From Atopobium sp. oral taxon 416 (GTDB taxonomy: Bacteria; Actinomycetota; Coriobacteriia; Coriobacteriales; Atopobiaceae): 64,000 nt of DNA. Positions 46,847-56,278 of this stretch are shown here, one piece after another. Made by a program: the position numbers and the translations under genes. The stretch is from positions 744,001 to 808,000 of the forward strand of contig NZ_CP072380.1 in the NCBI RefSeq assembly GCF_018128285.1. Reading direction: 5' to 3'. The notes beneath the pieces were generated by a model, which worked only from the letters and a program-made list of their open reading frames with translations, was not told where the DNA came from and made no database searches. How positions within the stretch are numbered: position 1 is the stretch's first letter; the number at the start of each line of letters is the position of its first letter.

Positions 46847-47674
46847 CTAAGCCTGGCCTGAGGTTTCCCGCTCGAAGGCACGGTTCACATGGAGGGTCAG
46901 ATAGGCCCGCTCCTCCTCGTCGAGCTTCGCATCCAGGCTCTTCTCCAGGAAGTCTGCCACAGCATTCCCGCAGGCAGAGACATATGGATAGCCCTCTTCG
47001 AGCACGGGCAGGAGCGCTGCGGCACCTGACGAGACATACTCACCCACGATAAGCCTGCCGATGAGGTAGCGCATGTGGGTTGCAAAGCGGGCGTAGTCGA
47101 AAGAATTGCGCCCGACCGTGATATGGAGCTTTCCCTCTACGATCTTCGTGTTGTCCTCGATGAGACGCTCTGTCGTCTTCTGGCGCTCTGCGTCGTGTGC
47201 GCTTGCGGAGATGGCGCAGCTCACGATCGAGAGGGCGATGCCGACTGCCTCAGTCTTGGGAAGGCGTACATTGAACGTGCGGGAGATACCGTGCACGGCC
47301 ATCTCTTTGATGCGATATTTGGCAAGGTAGCTCTGCTGCACATCGTAGGTAAGGGGAATCTCGACGACCATATGTCCACGTGTACGCTTGATAGCGAAAG
47401 CGATGTGGTTGGCAAGAGTGACAGGAAGGTTCGGCGAGATCGTGCGGGCAAGGTCTGCGAGCTGTGCCGCAAACTTAAGCACGTCTTCTGAAAGCTCGCT
47501 CACCAGTCCCAAAGACTTAGGATCGATACCATAGAACGTGTGCTCGATGTCGGAGAACGGAATCTCGCGCGGTATCGTGCCGAAGCCGAAGCTAGTGCCA
47601 AGCGCGATGAGCTCGTACCCTTTGCCGTCGGTGTAGATGGCAGCATTGTTGTGGATGCTCTTGATGACGCGCAT
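46847..47674 (-). CDS. licT: BglG/LicT-type transcriptional antiterminator
   Basis: A 275-residue antiterminator. Residues 1-55 are the CAT RNA-binding domain (RVIKSIHNNAAIYTDGKGYE, then LGTSFGFG). PRD1 spans ~70-170 with the phosphorylatable His in LANHIAFAIKR, and PRD2 ~175-270 with RFATHMRYLIGRL. It would allow transcription of beta-glucoside PTS genes when the EII is idle. Its cognate EIIBC is dead, so it may be orphaned. The first 396 bases, including the leader, are duplicated at 42709-43104. Confidence 0.9.
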   Translation of the reverse strand: MRVIKSIHNNAAIYTDGKGYELIALGTSFGFGTIPREIPFSDIEHTFYGIDPKSLGLVSELSEDVLKFAAQLADLARTISPNLPVTLANHIAFAIKRTRGHMVVEIPLTYDVQQSYLAKYRIKEMAVHGISRTFNVRLPKTEAVGIALSIVSCAISASAHDAERQKTTERLIEDNTKIVEGKLHITVGRNSFDYARFATHMRYLIGRLIVGEYVSSGAAALLPVLEEGYPYVSACGNAVADFLEKSLDAKLDEEERAYLTLHVNRAFERETSGQA

Positions 47675-47842
47675 GGAGCTTCTCGGTCCGACAACGATGG
47701 CTCCTGCATTGTAGCGAAGGCCCTTGCGTGCGGAGGGAGAGCATTCTGCTTATGGCATCAGGACTCTGCTGGAGCCTTGATGCCGGACTGTGTCCGATGC
47801 AAACGGGCGGGGATTTTACCGAAAGCTTCCCGCTCTCTCTGC

Positions 47843-49381
47843 CTACCTACCACATGTGGGCCGGCTCGTGCAGAAGATATCCTTCAGGCTTTCTGCATCC
47901 TTGAAGGGCACCCAGCCATTGCCCTGGGCCCATTTCCCGAGATTGACTCCATCGCTCGTGATTATGTTGCCCGAAGCCAAAGCATCGAGGAATTTCTCGT
48001 AGCCACCGAGGCCACCGATATCTTCGGGAGGTGTCTCGCCTTGGGCGTTCACGATGCAGGGGAGCTTCGAGGCATCTTCGAGCCTCAAGTTTGAAGCGGT
48101 AAGAGCAAGGGCCCAGCCATCGCCGTAGTCGTAGTGGTAGACGAGGCCGGGACCTGAAAGCTCGATAGCGGAGAGGTCTTCTGGAGAGCAGCTCTTTGCT
48201 TTGGCGAGCTTCCTCATGGTCTCATCGCCCATAAAATAGCAGCCAAGCATTGTTTGTTCCGGCAGGGTGGCATTCGGGCGATCGATAAGGTTGGGATCAG
48301 AATCGTCGAATAGCCCCAGGAAGTCGTGATAGAGCCAGCGGGGGCTCAGGTGGCAGGTCTTCTCGAAGGCAGCCGCTCCTCCCTCGTAGAATCGCTCCGG
48401 ATTGCCGCCCCATTCCTTTATGCGGTCTATGCCAAGAGGGAGCTCGGGGAAGAAGGCCCAGAAGGCATCTTCAAGCGCGCTCTGAGCTGTCCTGTCGAGG
48501 AGCTGGAAATCATGGAGGTGGTAGTCGTACCAGCGCATGGTGCGCTGCAGGGCATGATGGAGCCAGAAGAGGCTTGCTGTGGCAGGAACGGCAATATCGC
48601 GGAAGAAGGCACCATCGCGCCAAGGCTTTCCTGTGTACTCGTCGAGAAGCGTCGCGTGCAGCGTAAGCGTCGGCACCATGAGACCGGCAACCTCGCTCTG
48701 TGCCTTCGCATGTGTCACCTCGAGTGGTATGACATAGCCACCCTTGGCAGTCTTGTCGCTCACCAGATAGGAGGCAATCACCCAGGAGTCATGGTAATCG
48801 ACGAGCTCGTTCGTGCGGTCAAGGATCCTGTCCGCCTGAAGGCACGCAAGATGTTCACGCGCCATATTGAGGGCGGACGTCGCCTTTCTGTTGCCGTTGG
48901 GGACAAGAATGACAGATGAGTCAGCAGAGCCGTCAAGGGCTTCATAGCTGAGCTTCAGGTCCTTGCGCATCTGGTACATGGTCTCGAAGCAGCGCTTGAG
49001 ATGGAGGTCGATAGCCTCGGGCACGATGCTGAGCTCGCCCCACATTCCGCGGATGAAGGAGCCGAAGGTCTTGTTCAGATCGAGGAAGTCCTGCGGCGCC
49101 AGCCCTTGTGCTATCACTATCGATCTCATCGCTGCGTTGTAGAGATAGGCCGTGCGGTAGGTATTCGTCAGTGCGGGCTTGCCGGCATGGAGCGGCAAGG
49201 AATCCATATCGAGGTTCCAGAGATAGGGCACACGCTCGGGGTGCTCGTCGCACCAGGCCCGAACGCGCTTGATATCTTCCTTGCTATCGACGATGGCAGG
49301 GAAGAAGCGATCCTTGCCGATCTCCTAAGCAAGGGCTTCCTTGATAAGTGTCAGGGATCTGGCAGAGCAGAAAACGATCAT
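47843..49381 (-). pseudogene. pRiA4b ORF-3-like protein, one amber codon at codon 19
   Basis: AAGGAGC before ATG 49381 marks the real start, but codon 19 is TAG (49325-49327). The frame then continues uninterrupted for ~490 codons. The C-terminal ~130 residues (LVYHYDYGDGWALALTASNL, then PPEDIGGLGGYEKFLDALA) match the plasmid pRiA4b ORF-3 family, whose role is unknown. The N-terminal ~300 residues are not recognised. A product could start at an internal codon such as 49231, but no ribosome-binding site is evident there. Confidence 0.7.
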
Positions 49382-49464
49382 GGGTGCTCCTTCGGCTGTA
49401 GTTATCTGTCCCTTCAGTATATCTTCTCATGGTGAATGGCGCAGCATGAAGGGAGGAGCCTTCG

Positions 49465-50070
49465 ATGGGAAAGAGCGAAAGAGTTGTCCATATCCAGTAT
49501 GGACGCACTGCGACCTATCTTCTGGAAGGCGCAGAAGGCTCCGCGCTTGTAGATACAGACTGGGCTGGAGCGCTTGGCTCCTTCTTCAAGGCTCTGAAGA
49601 CTCAGGTGCTTGCGGTTGAAGACATCGGGTACGTGCTCTGCACACACTGGCATCCGGACCACAGGGGCATCGTCGGCGACCTTGAACGCCTCGGCGTTGT
49701 CTCTGTCACCTTCGATGTGCAGCTGCCCTATCTCCACACGTCTGACGCGGTCTTTGCAACGGATGCAAAGCATCGCTTCACTTCTGTGGATGATACGGGC
49801 ATCAAGGTCATGCCGCTCTCTCAGAGCCGTGCGTTCTTTGCCTCTTTGGGCATTGCCGGCGAGGCCGTCTCTACGCCGAGCTATTCTTTGGACAGCATCT
49901 CTGTTCTGCTTGATTCCGGGACCTTCTTCGTCGGTGACCTCGCAACGCCCGATATGGTGGCAGCCTATGGAGAAAGCACACCAGAGCAGCTTCTTGCTGA
50001 CTGGGAGCCTCTGCGTTCCCGCCATCCCCATCGCACCTGCTTTGCGCATGCAGGAGAGCTTGCTTGCTGA
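49465..50070 (+). CDS. Metallo-beta-lactamase-fold hydrolase
   Basis: A 201-residue MBL-fold protein. THWHPDHRG (residues ~59-67) is the HxHxDH di-metal motif, DSGTFFVGDLATPDM holds the bridging Asp, and CFAHAGE provides the final His. It is shorter than glyoxalase II and lacks extra domains, so the substrate is open. AAGGGAGGAG lies just upstream. It is divergent from the pRiA4b-like gene and convergent with the arylsulfotransferase gene. Confidence 0.85.
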   Translation: MGKSERVVHIQYGRTATYLLEGAEGSALVDTDWAGALGSFFKALKTQVLAVEDIGYVLCTHWHPDHRGIVGDLERLGVVSVTFDVQLPYLHTSDAVFATDAKHRFTSVDDTGIKVMPLSQSRAFFASLGIAGEAVSTPSYSLDSISVLLDSGTFFVGDLATPDMVAAYGESTPEQLLADWEPLRSRHPHRTCFAHAGELAC

Positions 50071-50152
50071 GGTTAGATTCTCTTGCTGAAGAGCCGGACA
50101 AGGAAAGGGAGCGGAACCATATGGCTCCACTCCCGTGCATCCAGGTGTCTGC

Positions 50153-51670
50153 CTAAAGCCTGAACTGGGCGCTCTTCCAGCGCGCTGCTTCGCGCTCGTC
50201 GATGTCTACTCTTGCCATGCAGAAGTCGGCATATCTCGCTTCGGCGCTGCTGCCTTCGGGTATGCTGTTGCCGTCTGGATCGATGCCTTCCACTGCCGTG
50301 GGGCTACAGGTCTCGCTCGAGGCGCCGGGCACGCGGAAGGTGTTCATGTTCAGAGGCTCAATGCTTGTCTCTTCTGGCTTCTCGAGCTGCGGCACCCAGG
50401 AGTAGGGGATGCGGTAGGTGCGGTAGACCATGTTCGTCGAGAAGCCAGGCGCGAATTCCCTCGTATAGGGATTGATGAATTCCCAGACGATCTCATGGTT
50501 CGGCGTGACCTCGATGATGCGGCCATCGGAGCCTTCGGTGATGAGGGTATTGCCGCTCTCGAGGCGCTGGGCGCTTGAGATATAGGAGGAATAGAATTTC
50601 GATCCGTCGGAGAAGGGCATGAACCCTGCTTTGACCGGCGTGTATTCCCATACGACGTCGAAGGTCACGGGGTCGAATTCGAGGACACGCGAATAGTCTC
50701 GCCTCACCGCGCTCACGCCGTCGGGAGACATCGCGTTGGGTGCATCGTAGCCGGCCGTGCCGCCATTGTCGAAGACGAGGAGATTGCCGGCACCGGGAAG
50801 TCTCTCAGGAATCATGTGCAGGTGGTGCTGGCCGATGATGCAGCCGAGCTTCTTTGCGCCTTCGCTGGCATTCGGTCTAGCGTAGTCGGGGCCGACCTGC
50901 CAGACAATCTTTCCAGTCTTCTTCGAGATGATCGCAAGGATATTGGCATTGCGGGAATCGAAGATGATGTTCTTTGGGTCGAAGCGCTCGTCCCCTGCAT
51001 CGAAGAAGCGGTTCGGTCCGAGGTAAGAGATGCTGTTCACGTGCAGCCAGTCGCCGCCTGCCGTGCCCCTCATGGCAGGATTGGCACGCAGTGCCTTCTT
51101 GGCAGCCTCGGAGAATCCAAATTCCTCGAAGTGGTCTGCGCAGCGCCACTCCCAGAGGATCTTGCCGTCCCAGCTGACCTCGACGATCTTGTCGTCGATC
51201 AGGAGCTTGTCCGAGATCTCGGGCTTCAGCGTGTTCTCGTGGGTCAGGATGAGAGTCCTGTCGTTGAAAGCGCTTGGCTCCTGGCCAGGTGCATAGTAGC
51301 CGACAGGCGACCCTTCGAGCTGGAAGTCATGGTGCTGCCGTACCATCCATCTCGGCTCTGTGCCCTCATCCTCCACGAGCTCGGTATGGTCCCACTTCCA
51401 GACGATCTTCCCATGCCAGTCGACTTCGATAAGGTCGAGCTAGTCCTGGTAGGCAGCCTCTCCTGTGTGCCTGCCCGAGCTGCCGAAGACATAGCCGCCT
51501 GGTGTCATCTTTGCTGGGAAGCCCTGGAGGCCTGCCCAGCAGCGGACCTCGCGCCCGTTCATATCGATGAGGAGGACACCCTTGGAGATGGGGAAGAGCG
51601 TATAGCCGCTCCAGGCATGGTCCTTATCGAAGATGGTGACGCCGGTCGGATAGATGGATGGGTATCCCAT
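50153..51670 (-). pseudogene. Arylsulfotransferase (ASST-like), one amber codon
   Basis: The start is ATG 51670 (GGAG upstream). The frame gives YPSIYPTGVTIFDKDHAWSG and GKVLLIDMNG-like text, then a TAG at 51440-51442 (codon 77, between AAYQD and LDLIEVDWHGKIVWKWD). It then runs on unbroken to 50153: PRWMVRQHHDFQLEGSPVGY, GDWLHVNSISYLG and IGQHHLHMIPERLPGAGNLL, typical of the beta-propeller arylsulfotransferase family with its conserved His. No signal peptide is visible. It would transfer sulfate between phenolic compounds and fits the adjoining sulfur genes. Confidence 0.8.
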
Positions 51671-51758
51671 GGCTGCTCCTGTTCTCTGCATGTATTGGGG
51701 GGATGCTCAGCCTGGCTGCCCTGAAAGCAGAAACCTGCTGAATGTCATTGTCGGCATT

Positions 51759-51822
51759 CTATATCCAGAACAATCAATTCAGTTGTCCAAGATATAGGTA
51801 ACTAACCATCGGAAAGAGGTAG
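51759..51822 (+). promoter_or_regulatory. Upstream element of the sulfonate operon
   Basis: Contains a dyad CTATATC (51759-51765) ... GATATAG (51791-51797), plus AATTCAG (51776-51782) and GGAAAGAGGTAG (51811-51822). The last two recur with identical 35-base spacing upstream of the sulfite-reductase operon (56163 and 56198). A shared sulfur-responsive regulator is the natural reading, but no regulator gene is seen nearby. Confidence 0.5.
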
Positions 51823-51916
51823 AAAGGGAAGCTTCCTGCTGAGCCTAGGCTGAATCCTATGCCCGGACAGAGAGCTGGATAGCAGCATTTCAGCCTTGCC
51901 GACGGAAGGAGAGAAG

Positions 51917-54430
51917 ATGCTGGGACGCAATGTGCATACAGCACAGCGGACATTCACGCGCAGAGAGGCCCTCGAGGGCATGGGAGCCTGTGCCATGATG
52001 CTGGCTCTCCGGATGCGGCGCCGGTGCACTTGCCGAAGCGGCATCCTCTGGCAGCAGCGCCTCCGCCTCCTCCTCTGCAGGCGGGACCGTCAGGATTGGC
52101 TTCCCTTCGAGCGGACAGAGCTTCGATGCGGCAACGCCGCTTGGCATAGCGGAAAGCAAAGGACACTTTGCGACCTACCTCGAACCTCTGGGCTATACGG
52201 TCGAGACGTCGAGCTTCGTGGGGCAGCTCCTGCGCTTCATGAGGCACTGATTTCGGGGGACCTCGACCTGGTGGACTATGCCGGCTTTGCCGGCATCCTC
52301 GGCAAGTCGAAGGGCATCGATACGACAGCTATCGCCGTCACGCAGTGGGGCTCGGGCTAGTCGCTTGCCGCGGCTCCGGATATCGCCTCCATCGCAGACC
52401 TCAAAGGAAAGAAGGTTGCCTATCAGCGCGGAGCGACACCACAGATGTTCCTCATCAAGGTCCTCGCAGAAGGCGGCCTCACGTCTGACGATGTGGAGGC
52501 CGTGAATGCGACCGGGCCTGATGGACTCTCGTCGCTTTCGGCCGGTGCTGTCGCGTCCACCGTCTGCTCGTCGGGACAGGAGCAGAGCCTTGTCTCCCAG
52601 GGCCTTGCCGAGGCGCTTTTCCATGGCAGGGATGGAAATCCTTCCATCTACTTTGAGCCGTTCACGCTCGTGGCCAGGACCCTGTGGCTGAAGGAGAACG
52701 CAGACGCTGCCGTTGCGGTGCTCAAGGCCTATCTCTGAGCCCTGTCAATATAATGGACAGAGAAATCTCAGATTCTATGCGGTCTGCATCGCCTTTGGAT
52801 CGTATGCAAGGCCTCTCTCGAAACGCTCGAAGAACTCCTGCATCACCTCTTCCGGCACGCGATCTCCTATGGACTTATGCGGGCGGAAGCGGTTGTAGTA
52901 CGACTCGATTAAACTCGTGTGCCTTGTGCTTGGTCGTGGATGCATCGAAGAGGCGCTTATGGTAGTACCACTCGTTCTTGAGCGTGGCGAAAAGCGATTC
53001 GGCGAGCGCATTGTCGTGGCAGCTTCCGGTTCTCCCCACGGAGAGCCTCACGTCGTGCGCGGCTGAGCAGGCGGCTAGCTTTGAGCTTATGTACTGGCTG
53101 CCTGGGCTGCTTAGAATATGGCCCCTCCGGCCACGTATCCGCGCGAATATGCCATCTTCAGGGCAAAGACGACAAGCCCTGCCCTCATGTTGTCCTGTAT
53201 GCTTCAGCCCACCACCATGTGTGTGCACAGATCGTGTGCGACGGTAAGATATATAAAGCCTGCCGTGGTCCTGCGATAGGTTGTGTCTCCCACGAGCTTG
53301 GCTGTCGGCACAAGACACGAGAAGCCGCGCCGGGTGAGGTCGGGGCGCTCGGGGGTATCAGGTGCGGGCAGTATCGTTCTCTTGGAGGCATTGGATCAGA
53401 TGCCGCCTATCCCAGTTCAGCCATGCACCTGCGCACGCGGTAGCGGGTCGTGCCTGTAAATTTTGCGTAACTTTGGATCTCCTGTGAGCTTGGATCAGAC
53501 CTAGCAAAAGCTAAAGCGCCTGTCGCTTTCCTCCCATATCGCGCAGATGGCTTCCTTGATAGGACCCCATAGGTCCTCACCGCCTTTGGCCTTGAGCCAT
53601 CTGTAGAAGTGAGCCCTGCTCACCTCCAGTACGCGCGCCATCATCGAGACGCTGTAGGTTGCCCTCTTTGCCAGCATGAGCTAAAACCTGTCCTTCAACA
53701 GAGGCTTCCGGCGAAGAAGGCTGCCTCTTTTTTAGGAACTTATTTTCGCTTTCGAGCTCGTGTATGCGCCTGTTGGCCCTGTCGAGCTGCTTGTGCACCT
53801 CGGTCCTTGCCTGGGTCACCCTTTTGGTCTTTGAGTGCTTGATGATCCAGTCGTTTAAGGTCTTGTCGTTGGCCTCAAGCTTCGCGGCGCATCCTTTGAT
53901 GCTCTTCTTCGGGTTGGCCTTACGTGCCTTCCTGTAGTAGTCGATAGCCTCGAGGCAATACTTCCTCAGTGTAGTGTTTGGGTGTTTCCGGCTTCGTGCG
54001 GGACTTTGCCTTCTCTATCTCGCTTGCGCTCACCGACATCTCATCTCTTCAATCTGCTGGTGTTGGTAGGTGGGTATCTGGACAGAGCATATCTGTTGCC
54101 AGTCCCTGAATCCCACTGTCCACCAAAAGATTACAGCTCAAGGCCTATCTCGCCGCCAAGGCAGAGATGGTGGCAGACCCTGATGCCTTCATCTCCTACG
54201 CTGCCGCACAGTCGGGACAGAGCGAGGATATGGTCAGGTCCTGGCAGGACTTCGACGACTTCGGCGCGAACTATCCGCTGAGCTTCGATGGCACCTATCT
54301 CGATGCGCTCTCGAGCATCCAGGACTTCGAAGTGGAAAACGACATCATCGCCGAGGAGATCGACATCGCTTCCTGGACAGATTCCTCCTACCTCGAGCGT
54401 GCCCAGCAGGAATTTGGAAATGGGGACTAG
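51917..54430 (+). pseudogene. ssuA: Sulfonate/nitrate-type ABC binding protein, multiply disrupted
   Basis: GGAAGGAGA precedes ATG 51917. TFTRREALEGMGACAMMLAL leads, after a frameshift, into SGCGAG (a lipobox-like Cys) and VRIGFPSSGQSFDAATPLGI. A second shift returns to PALHEALISGDLDLVDYAGF, then a TAG (52358-52360), SLAAAPDIASIADLKGKKVA, and at LKAYL the IS3 copy 52736-54140. The end, AAKAEMVADPDAFISYAAA to QQEFGNGD, lies after it. At least four lesions, so no function, although the permease and ATPase genes behind it are intact. Confidence 0.88.
52736..54140 (-). mobile_element. IS3-family element, copy 2, inside ssuA
   Basis: A 1405-base copy nearly identical to 4494-5902, with the same ends (TGAGCCCTGTCAATATAATG; TGAGCTGTAATC inverted). 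OrfA (IHELESENKFLKK) and OrfB (YSVSMMARVLEVSRAHFYRWL, then TGSCHDNALAESLFATLK) are shifted and stopped. It is flanked by an 11-base direct repeat AGGCCTATCTC (52725-52735 and 54141-54151), longer than the 3-4 bases usual for IS3. Confidence 0.88.
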
Positions 54431-54432
54431 CT

Positions 54433-55206
54433 GTGAAAAAGAAGGTCCTTCATTTCCTCGAGATGCTGATTCTGCCTGCCCTGATCCTCGTGCTGTGGCA
54501 GTGGGCAACTGTCTTGGGGGCCGTGCCTGCAATCGTGTTGCCGACTCCTGCTGCCGTCGTATCCTCCATCGTCTCGCAGCTTGCCTTGGGCAGGCTCGAG
54601 AACGATGTTGCAATCAGCGTCTCGCGCATCCTCAAAGGCTATGCGCTTGCGGTCGTCTTCGGTCTTGCCTTCGGTGTCACGATGGGCATGAGCGAGCACG
54701 TAAACCGCTTCTTTGGAGGCCTCTTCAAGGCAATCCGCCAGATCCCGATGATTGCCTGGGTGCCTCTTCTTGTCATGTGGTTCGGTATCGGCGAGGAGTC
54801 GAAGGTGGCTGTGATCTTTATCGCTGCCTTCTTCCAGATTCTGCTCAATACGATCAGCGGTATCCAGCGCACGGACAAGAAGCTCGTCGAAGTCGGAAAG
54901 ATGTACCAGCTCTCGAAATGGCATCTGTTTCGCGAGATCTATCTGCCAAGTGCGCTTCCTTCGATTTTCGTCGGCCTTAAGTTTGGCCTTTCTGTCTCGT
55001 GGATGGCTGTCGTCGGCGCAGAGATGATTGCAGCGAGCTCCGGCATCGGCTTCCGCATCAACGACGCGAGAGCGCTGCTTAACTATCCGGTCGTCTTCTC
55101 CGGCATGATCGCGATTGCCGTCGCCGGTGTCCTCATGGACCTGATTCTTTCTGCCATCGCAAAGGGCTGCATGCCCTGGGAAAGGGGCGAGAAGCATGCC
55201 TCATAA
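54433..55206 (+). CDS. ssuC: Sulfonate-type ABC transporter permease
   Basis: A 257-residue permease of the SsuC/TauC/NrtB family, with about six helices. The EAA-loop is seen in KLVEVGKMYQLSKWHLFREI, YLPSALPSIFVGLKFGLSVS. AIRQIPMIAWVPLLVMWFGI and GEESKVAVIFIAAFFQILLN are typical. Starts with GTG two bases after the ssuA stop and overlaps ssuB by 11 bases. Taurine or other aliphatic sulfonates are likely substrates, but thiamine-precursor transporters look similar. Confidence 0.88.
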   Translation: MKKKVLHFLEMLILPALILVLWQWATVLGAVPAIVLPTPAAVVSSIVSQLALGRLENDVAISVSRILKGYALAVVFGLAFGVTMGMSEHVNRFFGGLFKAIRQIPMIAWVPLLVMWFGIGEESKVAVIFIAAFFQILLNTISGIQRTDKKLVEVGKMYQLSKWHLFREIYLPSALPSIFVGLKFGLSVSWMAVVGAEMIAASSGIGFRINDARALLNYPVVFSGMIAIAVAGVLMDLILSAIAKGCMPWERGEKHAS

Positions 55207-55966
55207 GCTGAGCATCCGAGGTGTGAGCAAGTCGTTTGCTGCCTCGTCGGGCACGCTTTCCGTGCTCGAGGATATCGACCTTTCCGTGGCAGACGGCGAG
55301 CTCCTCGTGATCGTCGGCCACAGCGGCTGCGGCAAGTCGACGCTTCTGAAGAACATCGCTGGCTTCGAGGAACCGACGAAAGGCGAGATCCTGCTCGACG
55401 GGAAGAAGATCACAGGCCCCGGCCCTGACAGGACCATGATCTTCCAGGAGCACAGGCTCTTCCCGTGGATGACGATAGAGGAGAACGTCGCGTTTGGGCT
55501 CCATGACCGTCCGAAGGCAGAGCGCGGGGACCTTGTTCGGAGCTACCTTTCGCTCGTACAGCTCGAAGGCTTCGAGGAATCCTATCCCCATGAGCTCTCG
55601 GGCGGCATGAGCCAGCACGCTGCGATCGCACGGGCGCTTGCAACGAAGCCTGAGGTGCTGCTGCTCGACGAGCCGTTCGGCGCCCTCGATGCGCTCACGA
55701 AGATGGGCCTCCAGGACGAGCTCCTTTCCATCCGCGACCGCGAGAAGACGACCATGGTCATGGTCACGCACGATATCGAGGAGGCGGTCTATCTCGCTGA
55801 TCGCATCGTCGTAATGACCGAACGTCCCGGAAAGATCGCGGAGATCGTGCCGATTGAGCTCGGGCGTCCGCGCGACCGTGGCAGCGCCGACTTCGCCTGG
55901 TACCAGAAGCGGATTCTTTCCCACTTCGTGAAGCCGAAGGAGAAGCAGCTCGACTACGTGATCTAG
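55196..55966 (+). CDS. ssuB: Sulfonate-type ABC transporter ATPase
   Basis: A 256-residue ATPase: Walker A GHSGCGKST, Q-loop IFQEHRLFPWMTI, signature LSGGMSQHAAIARAL, Walker B VLLLDEPFGALDALTK, H-loop VTHDIEEAVYLADR. The signature MSQHAAIARA differs from the usual MRQRVAIARA (His replacing the Arg/Val pair), an unusual change. RIVVMTERPGKIAEIVPIEL is the standard C-terminal strand of this subfamily. Coupled to ssuC by overlap. Confidence 0.92.
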   Translation: MPHKLSIRGVSKSFAASSGTLSVLEDIDLSVADGELLVIVGHSGCGKSTLLKNIAGFEEPTKGEILLDGKKITGPGPDRTMIFQEHRLFPWMTIEENVAFGLHDRPKAERGDLVRSYLSLVQLEGFEESYPHELSGGMSQHAAIARALATKPEVLLLDEPFGALDALTKMGLQDELLSIRDREKTTMVMVTHDIEEAVYLADRIVVMTERPGKIAEIVPIELGRPRDRGSADFAWYQKRILSHFVKPKEKQLDYVI

Positions 55967-56278
55967 GAGCACATCATGAAGTGGGATGCATCTTCGGGCC
56001 GGAGGCTCTAGTCTTCCTCTCTGTCGGCCCATCTCTTGCCGCTGACCTCATGGCGCCCGCCATAGCGGCGGCATATGGAGCATGCATGCCATTGCATCCG
56101 ATCTGCATCTGTTCCTTCCGATGGGGGTTGCTGACCATCAGCCTTCTATATAGGAAACGATGAATTCAGCAATCTGTCGAAGCGATAGCCAAGCATAGGA
56201 AAGAGGTAGTAGAGGCAGTCCCTTCAGGCGCATATACTGAACTTTATGACCAGCTCTGGGTTGGAGAGGAGCAAGGAC
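55967..56278 (+). promoter_or_regulatory. Gap before the sulfite-reductase operon, with shared element
   Basis: No gene is seen in these 312 bases. AATTCAG (56163-56169) and GGAAAGAGGTAG (56198-56209) repeat, with identical spacing, the element in front of ssuA. GAGAGGAGCAAGGAC ahead of 56279 is the ribosome-binding site for the reductase. Confidence 0.5.
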
